Source: Ashinkailepas kermadecensis (taxonomy: Eukaryota; Arthropoda; Thecostraca; Neolepadidae). Taken from it: a stretch of DNA of 64,000 bases. The position numbers were made by a program, and so were the translations under genes. Positions within the stretch are counted from its first letter, which is position 1. Every line of letters starts with the position of its first letter. The notes beneath the pieces are model-generated. The model was not told the origin of the DNA, searched no databases, and worked only from the letters and a program-made list of their open reading frames with translations. The stretch is from contig JAOTOM010004039.1 of the NCBI GenBank assembly GCA_034440615.1, positions 1 to 64,000 on the forward strand, in the 5' to 3' direction. Below are positions 58,016 through 64,000 of this stretch, piece after piece.

Positions 58016-59725
58016 GAACTCTCACAACTACTGATATTGATGTATGATTTGTACTATGTCAGTCATATTTAAACCAGAAGTAATTGGTTACAGGATCATA
58101 TAAAATTTGCCATGAAATCTTGAAATTGCTATGAATATTTTACATGCCGTGACTGGATCTGACCGGGAACTGGCCACATTGGCCATCCCTTGGCGACTGG
58201 ACGGGCCCGGACAGGACCCGGGCCTCACGGGTGCCGATATGGACCGGCCTTGGCCAGGAAGTTCCAGCCGTTTCCAAATCTGCTGGCCTCGTCACAGTGA
58301 CGTATCCTTTTTGATCATCTGGCTTGTTCTCAATTTAATCTTGACCCTGAGACACGTACGGCCGAAGATGCGAATCCATGCGCTCCAACCTTCCACTACT
58401 CGTGCCCAGAAAGGCTAGGATGGCAAGACTGGAGCCAGGCGAGGCGATGTCCACGGAATGTGGTGATCCGTTCAAGATAACCGGTGGGCAACATTATCTG
58501 TGATATATGGTGTTCACAATCAGGCGCACAGCTGGGGAGCAGTTCGGCATCCCCAGGTAATCCCCGGACTCCTGTTGAGCTGCAGGCGCAGATCCTGGAT
58601 AGGGCCGAATGGCTGCGGGCGGCCGTTGGAAACGCGCTATGCGTAGATACAACTGATCAGTTATCTACTGCAACGGCAGGCGATGAGTACCGACAGCTGA
58701 GGAAATAAACGATGGCGAATTATGACAGCCTGCGCGTGCTTAACTGGGCATGTCATGCTTTACGCCATGGGGAGCATCATGCACCGGAGTCGATGTTTTT
58801 GGACGTTGTGCACGGTTCGACATCACGCGATTCGCGCAGTGTACGCACACGCCGTCATTAATTCCCTTTGCTTATGCACCTTCCTGGCAAGCTTGAAGGG
58901 AGCACAATAGCCTTGTTGGAGTGGGGAGGCGCGTGTTTAGCTTTTTACCACCATCCTGGTTGTGTACATTGGCAGCACCCTCCCCTTTAAAGTGGTCGAT
59001 CCGGTGCACGTTCGTCCACTCAGGGAGCATTGTGTACCCCTGGTAGCCAAATGGACCCACAAAGTGTCCGACATCCAAGTACTTATTATGGGGAGGGGAA
59101 GAATGGGAAAGGGGCGGAGCAAACCAGCGTTTGTAATTCGACTGTGTACTCCACGATGTCACAGTAGTACACGTAATGTTTTATCGCACAATGCAGAGCT
59201 TTACCCTTCCTGCGATCGCTTTGTCATTGAGCGGAAAATGTACATTCTGACAGCTTGTGCGATAAAAAAGTTTTCCCGGATTCTGTCCGAACCTATTCGG
59301 TGCTCACCGCTGTTGCCGGATACAACTGGCACATGAAAAATCCATCCTATGCGAGCTATTGTAAATCCCTACTTTGGTTTCTGTCGCTAGATGCCGCTAT
59401 TGCAGCCGAGAGCGCTATGGCAGTTCGCCATCCACCCCCTGCCATTCATAACAGAGCACTCACCGCCGCCTGGCACCAAATTGCATCTAGTGCCACCTAT
59501 ACAGAGTTCGGCTAACTAAGAACCGCTAGTTGAGCATGCAGCCGATAGGGGGTGTTGGCCATCGGTCGATATGTCTGTGTCGGACTCACGAGCGCGATCA
59601 ATTGGAATTCTAGCCTACGTGGAATGTGGCAAGAAACTTACATCGTACTCAACCAACAGATGGTATTTACTTAGATATTGGCAAGATGCATGACTTCATT
59701 GCACATAAGAGACTTGTTGAGGGAC
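58016..59725. other. Unassigned sequence
   Basis: No transposon or exon recognised; frames reach at most 124 codons without motifs. Confidence 0.4.
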
Positions 59726-59789
59726 TAACGGAGAAGACAGCATGGCTGCTGGAAGGGATCGCAAGCCAGCTATAGCAGCTTGTCCCGTC

Positions 59790-59955
59790 GAATTAAAAAC
59801 CACTTGGAGATTTCTGAACCGACTTATATACACAAAAACACAAAGATATTCAGCTTCTGCAAGCCGTCATCGTCTTCAGCATCGATGTCACAAACTTATT
59901 CGGAGACATCCCATTCGAGGATGTGGTTAGCGCTGTCAAAATCACGTCAGAGTGA
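59790..59955 (+). pseudogene. Penelope-like RT, N-terminal motifs
   Basis: EISEPTYIHKNT is in one frame, then after a shift of one base KDIQLLQAVIVFSIDVTNLF and GDIPFEDVVSAV follow (59866-59952, stop at 59953-59955). SxDVTxLFxxIP is the RT motif A of Penelope-like elements, with the catalytic Asp in FSIDV. Confidence 0.75.
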
Positions 59956-60046
59956 CGAGAATGACAATCATCTCAATCATCAAGACGAGAATGACATTAT
60001 AATTAATGCGTTTTTAAATAATGTTTTCAAAACCAACTGAGCTGCC

Positions 60047-60397
60047 TCCGTTGGTTTCAGTAGCTCAGTTGGTTAGAGCGCTGGCCTGCACTGGTCTCCC
60101 CCGTCCTGGCAACACAGGGTTCGAGTCGCTTCACGCGCTCGCATTTAGCCCCCGGCTGGGAGGGTGGGTCAGTTGGCAGCTGGCCCGATAAGGCCGGGGA
60201 CGAGCTACCGGCCGGCCGCGTCGGTGCATTGACGGCATGTTAAACTCTCTGTCAAAATTCTGCCGTTGAATTGGAATTCACGGATCGGGTGGTGGTGCCA
60301 GGGTTCACGCAACAAGCTCTACTTAGCAATATGACCCTGGTTCATAAAGCCACCCCAGCAAGAACTCGGATTAAATGTATTTATTAAAAAAAAATAA
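60047..60397 (+). mobile_element. SINE-B, sense copy, inserted in the Penelope-like RT
   Basis: Best-preserved copy: box A TAGCTCAGTTGGTTAGAGCG (60061-60080), box B GGTTCGAGTCGC (60118-60129), body AGCTGGCCCGATAAGGCCGG, GTCGGTGCATTGACGGCATG, and 3' part CAGGGTTCACGCAACAAGC, CCACCCCAGCAAGAACTCGG, ending in ATTAAATGTATTTATTAAAA. It separates RT motif A from motifs B/C of the host element. TAATGCGT at 60004-60011 and 60395-60402 may be the target duplication. Confidence 0.88.
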
Positions 60398-61079
60398 TGC
60401 GTCTAGATTTGATCAAGCCCTCAACAAGCAAAAAAGAAGAAAAAATCGCAATGGGGAGCATAGTGGCGCCACCTGCAGTCATTATCCATACGCACCAATT
60501 TGAGGAATGTGCCATCAGCAGCGCATCTCTGAAATCTGACTCCAAGGCAAGGCACAACGATGACGTCATCGGTATCTGAACGCACACACCTCAAGAGCTC
60601 AGCAACTTCATCGATTGCTTGAACTCGTTGCACGACAGCATTAATTCTACGTTGGAATACACAAACAAATGTTCATCTTTTCCTTGTTCTCGATTCACTA
60701 ATAAGCCTCCGTAGGAACGGTAAGTACACAGCTCAGCTATATATCAAACCGAATCATTTTGGTATCATCCTCCACTGCACTTCCCTACCCTAAAGCCATA
60801 GCCATACCCTATACCCCATAGCCAACCATATAGCAACGAAACAGTCGACCGTTCGATAGAGTTCAGACCGTCGGCTCCGGTGTCAACGGACGAAGATGGG
60901 AAACAGAGATCTCACGAGAGAATCGCAAAATTATTCCGAGAGTAATGGATCGCGCAAAAGATTACTGCATCGCCTTCGAAGGGAGAGCCTACGACAAAGA
61001 CCCGTATATCGATGAAAGCCTGACAATGAAGGTCAATTCCATCGTGAGGAAGTTCGATCTAAAATTGCGCGAATCCTGA
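60398..61079 (+). pseudogene. Penelope-like RT, C-terminal motifs and thumb
   Basis: AMGSIVAPPAVIIH and QFEECAISSASLK lead to ARHNDDVIGI (60451-60576), the position of the RT active site (usual form RYVDD; here HNDD). A TGA at 60577-60579 stands where Trp is usual; the frame continues as PQELSNFIDCLNSLHDSINS to a TAG at 60712. In the next frame KYTAQLYIKPNHFGIILH (60722-60775) resembles the LYxKPTxxxxxLH thumb motif. The last piece, 60945-61079, is a 44-codon frame (IPRVMDRAKDYC..., KVNSIVRKFDLKLR). Confidence 0.72.
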
Positions 61080-61124
61080 AAACAAGTGCCACTTTAAGAA
61101 GTACCCTTGTCAAACCAGCTACCT

Positions 61125-61138
61125 CGAAACCCATGTGT
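61125..61138. repeat. Left 14-bp target-site duplication of SINE-C
   Basis: CGAAACCCATGTGT, identical to 61301-61314. Confidence 0.92.
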
Positions 61139-61300
61139 GGGGACGAGTGGTCTAGGGGTAAGATGCTCGTCTCACAATCGAAAGATTGTGGGTTCCAGTC
61201 TCACCTGTCGCTGCTCTTCGCCCGCAACCAATCGGCGTGAGAGATTGGCGACGCTATATGACGCAACGGTCAACGTGTCGTAAAACCAATAACCAACCAA
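61139..61300 (+). mobile_element. SINE-C, complete 162-bp insertion with a tRNA-Val-like head
   Basis: The first ~73 bp fold roughly as a tRNA. Box A is GTGGTCTAGGGGTAAGATG, the anticodon loop CTCACAA has CAC (Val type), and the T arm is GTGGG-TTCCAGT-CTCAC with all five pairs (one G-T). The acceptor pairs only partly. A body (AATCGGCGTGAGAGATTGG) and a CCAA-rich tail (AAAACCAATAACCAACCAA) follow. A perfect 14-bp target duplication flanks it, so it inserted comparatively recently. Confidence 0.9.
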
Positions 61301-61314
61301 CGAAACCCATGTGT
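61301..61314. repeat. Right 14-bp target-site duplication of SINE-C
   Basis: CGAAACCCATGTGT, identical to 61125-61138, directly after the CCAA tail. Confidence 0.92.
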
Positions 61315-61402
61315 CCATCTGGCAGCTTTGCATGTAATGCCGGCATTCCGAAGCTGAATGGAAATGTTTGACATCTGGAGTGATAGATCAGCTGAAGTGT
61401 GC

Positions 61403-61492
61403 AGGAGTCTTGAACCATGGAGCCATGGTGCAGGAGTCATGGACCATGGAGCCACGGTGCAGGAGCCATGGACCATGGAGCCACGGTGCAGG
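61403..61492. repeat. 29-bp tandem repeat, three copies
   Basis: ATGGACCATGGAGCCACGG and TGCAGGAG repeat three times with few differences. It lies between linker and GIY-YIG parts of the Penelope-like element and makes the frame there meaningless. Confidence 0.9.
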
Positions 61493-61507
61493 AGTTATGG
61501 CGAAAGT

Positions 61508-61750
61508 GTGTCACATGTTTGTGGCACGGTTCGACCAATCCCAGTATGCTTGAACGAACACGTTATAGACGCCACGAACCTTACCAAAGGCAACCCAATA
61601 GGTGATCACTTCACGGTGAAGCACCTCAGTGCTGATCTTAGTTACTACCAGGTGCCCTCCTCTGTAGAGATACTCGATATAGCTAATGACCGACTATATC
61701 GCGCAACATTTCCGAACAACTGCTTATCCGTGAAATTAAATAATTATTAA
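61508..61750 (+). pseudogene. GIY-YIG nuclease remnant of the Penelope-like element
   Basis: VCGTVRPIPVCLNEHVIDAT followed by LTKGNPIGDHFTVKH aligns with YIGEAIHMVRDRYMEHIRDA and KTKNIPFGEHFDTNH of the remnant at 37455-37745: same LNEH/YMEH, IGDHF/FGEHF and final H spacing. The Y of YIG and the usual Arg before the Leu are replaced (V, C), so catalytic function is lost. The frame ends at 61748-61750. Confidence 0.65.
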
Positions 61751-61825
61751 CCAAACCTATCTCATCTGGGCCGTCCCATAGACCATTACCCTGTTCGCAC
61801 GCTTATAGGTACCTATTTGCACGTT

Positions 61826-64000
61826 GTTCCTCTGTCTCCGTGTTAGCAGCTTTGACTGCAGTGTGTCCACGTGTTACATGTTCCTCTGTCTCCGTGTCAG
61901 CAGCGTTGGCTGCAGTGTGTTTACGTGTTGCATGTTCCTCTGTCTCCGTGTTAGCAGCTTTGGCTGCAGTGTGTTCACGTGTTGCATGTTCCTCTGCCTC
62001 CGTGTCAGCAGCGTTGACTGCAGTGTGTTCACGTGTTGCTTGTTCCTCTGTCTCCGTGTTAGCAGCTTTGACTGCAGTGTGTCCACGTGTTACATGTTCC
62101 TCTGTCTCCGTGTAGCAGCGTTGGCTGCAGTGTGTTTACGTGTTGCATGTTCCTCTGTCTCCGTGTTAGCAGCTTTGGCTGCAGTGTGTTCACGTGTTGC
62201 ATGTTCCTCTGCCTCCGTGTCAGCAGCGTTGACTGCAGTGTGTTCACGTGTTGCATGTTCCTCTGCCTCCGTGTCAGCAGCGTTGGCTGCAGTGTGTTCA
62301 CGTGTTACATGTTCCTCTGTCTCCGTGTTATCAGCGTTGGCTGCAGTGTGTTCACGTGTTACATGTTCCTCTGTCTCCGTGTTAGCAGCGTTGGCTGCAG
62401 TGTGTTCACGTGTTACATGTTCCTCTGTCTCCGTGTCAGCAGCGTTGGCTGCAGTGTGTTTACGTGTTGCATGTTCCTCTGTCTCCGTGTCAGCAGCGTT
62501 GGCTGCAGTGTGTTCACGTGTTACATGTTCCTCTGTCTCCGTGTCAGCAGCGTTGGCTGCAGTGTGTTTACGTGTTACATGTTCCTCTGTCTCCGTGTTA
62601 GCAGCGTTGGCTGCAGTGTGTTCACGTGTTACATGTTCCTCTGTCTACGTGTTAGAGCTTTGACTACAGTGTGTTCACGTGTTACATGTTCCTCTGTCTC
62701 CGTGTTATCAGCGTTGGCTGCAGTGTGTTCACGTGTTACATGTTCCTCTGTCTCCGTGTTAGCAGCGTTGGCTGCAGTGTGTTCACGTGTTACATGTTCC
62801 TCTGTCTCCGTGTTAGCAGCTTTGACTACAGTGTGTTCACGTGTTACATGTTCCCTGTCTCCGTGTTATCAGCGTTGGCTGCAGTGTGTTCACGTGTTAC
62901 ATGTTCCTCTGTCTCCGTGTCAGCAGCGTTGGCTGCAGTATGTTCACGTATTACATGTTCCTCTGTCTCCGTAGCTTTGACTGCAGTGTGTTCACGTGTT
63001 ACATGTTCCTCTGTCTCCGTGTCAGCAGCGTTGGCTGCAGTGTGTTCACGTGTTACATGTTCCTCTGTCTCCGTGTTAGCAGCGTTGGCTGCATGTGTTC
63101 ACGTGTTACATGTTCCTCTGTCTCCGTGTCGCAGCGTTGGCTGCGTGTGTTCACGTGTTACATGTTCCTCTGTCTCCGTGTTATCAGCGTTGACTGCAGT
63201 GTGTTTACGTGTTACATGTTCCTCTGTCTCCGTGTTAGCAGCGTTGGCTGCAGTGTGTTCACGTGTTACATGTTCCTCTGTCTCCGTGTCAGCAGCGTTG
63301 GCTGCAGTGTGTTCACGTGTTACATGTTCCTCTGTCTCCGTGTTAGCAGCGTTGGCTGCAGTGTGTTCACGTGTTACATGTTCCTCTGTCTCCGTGTCAG
63401 CAGCGTTGGCTGCAGTGTGTTCACGTGTTACATGTTCCTCTGTCTCCGTGTTAGCAGCGTTGGCTGCAGTGTGTTCACGTGTTACATGTTCCTCTGTCTC
63501 CGTGTCAGCAGCGTTGGCTGCAGTGTGTTCACGTGTTACATGTTCCTCTGTCTCCGTGTTAGCAGCGTTGGCTGCAGTGTGTTCACGTGTTACATGTTCC
63601 TCTGTCTCCGTGTTAGCAGCGTTGGCTGCAGTGTGTTCACGTGTTACATGTTCCTCTGTCTCCGTGTCAGCAGCGTTGGCTGCAGTGTGTTCACGTGTTA
63701 CATGTTCCTCTGTCTCCGTGTCAGCAGCGTTGGCTGCAGTGTGTTCACGTGTTACATGTTCCTCTGTCTCCGTGTTAGCAGCGTTGGCTGCAGTGTGTTC
63801 ACGTGTTACATGTTCCTCTGTCTCCGTGTCAGCAGCGTTGGCTGCAGTGTGTTCACGTGTTACATGTTCCTCTGTCTCCGTAGCTTTGACTGCAGTGTGT
63901 TCACGTGTTACATGTTCCTCTGTATCCGTGTCAGCAGCGTTGGCTGCAGTGTGTTCACGTGTTACATGTTCCTCTGTCTCCGTAGCTTTGACTGCAGTGT
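61826..64000. repeat. Minisatellite, 54-bp unit, about 40 copies, continues past the window
   Basis: TGTTCCTCTGTCTCCGTGT, (T/C)AGCAGCGTTGGCTGCAGTG and TGTTCACGTGTTACA repeat. Early units vary more (TTGCATG, TGCCTCC, TTTGACTGC), while late units are nearly uniform; some short units lack the AGCAGCG block (about 62970, 63880, 63985). 54 is a multiple of 3, so two plus frames and a minus frame are open. The right end is not in the window. Confidence 0.97.

Larger units (their letters stand above)
59780..61750 (+). mobile_element. Penelope-like retroelement, degraded, interrupted by two SINEs
   Basis: Pieces of one element lie in the right order on one strand: an RT N-terminal motif (PTYIHKNT, about 59819), RT motif A (FSIDVTNLFGDIPF), SINE-B at 60047-60397, RT motifs around MGSIVAPP and RHNDDV, a thumb/linker region, SINE-C at 61139-61300, and a GIY-YIG remnant ending about 61750. 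RT followed by GIY-YIG is the hallmark of Penelope-like elements. Several frameshifts and stops make it dead. Its true 5' end is not visible; the 3' side borders the 54-bp array. Confidence 0.75.

Noticed and set aside
61140..61211. Functional tRNA-Val(CAC) gene
   Set aside because: The T arm is good, but the acceptor and anticodon stems have mismatches, and the flanking target duplication with a tail shows that it is a SINE head.

Overview
This window reads as non-coding, repeat-rich DNA from an animal, most likely an invertebrate. It holds degraded copies of a CR1/L2-type LINE, a Penelope-like retroelement (RT plus GIY-YIG nuclease), three families of tRNA-headed SINEs, and more than 20 unrelated tandem-repeat arrays. 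I found no intact protein gene, no rRNA and no convincing functional tRNA. There are no operons, bacterial start signals or CRISPR arrays. The species cannot be named from this sequence alone.

Layout. 1-3 kb: unassigned. 3.0-5.9 kb: antisense LINE remnants that contain a fragment of a second LINE and a minisatellite derived from the LINE 3' UTR, followed by an antisense SINE. 5.9-10.4 kb: mostly unassigned, with a (TA)n tract. 10.4-13.1 kb: a duplicated ~100 bp unit, then 43-bp and 30-bp arrays. 13.4-21.4 kb: a degenerate higher-order repeat split by an antisense LINE. That LINE is itself split by a sense copy of the same family, flanked by a 42-bp target-site duplication, and it ends at a very uniform 22-bp array. 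21.9-32.4 kb: the densest minisatellite zone (70-, 15-, 45-, 38-, 50-, 50- and 32-bp units). 32.5-33.05 kb: another LINE 3' end. 34.2-36.2 kb: small arrays and two adjacent perfect hairpins. 37.4-37.75 kb: a GIY-YIG remnant. 38.1-44.3 kb: arrays of 69, 36, 56, 50 and 37 bp. 45.7-49.5 kb: pyrimidine hexamers, a 140-bp duplication, an antisense SINE, and 31- and 73-bp arrays. 51.1-51.95 kb: two SINEs with (TAA)n tails. 52.2-58 kb: small repeats in otherwise unassigned DNA. 59.8-61.75 kb: a Penelope-like element interrupted by two SINEs. 61.8-64 kb: a 54-bp array that runs off the window end.

The long open frames (up to 784 codons) are tandem repeats whose unit happens to lack stop codons. Many units are not multiples of three, and the same repeat stays open in several frames, so I do not call them genes. 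What can be read here is the history of insertions: which element landed in which, and which arrays grew from transposon sequence.
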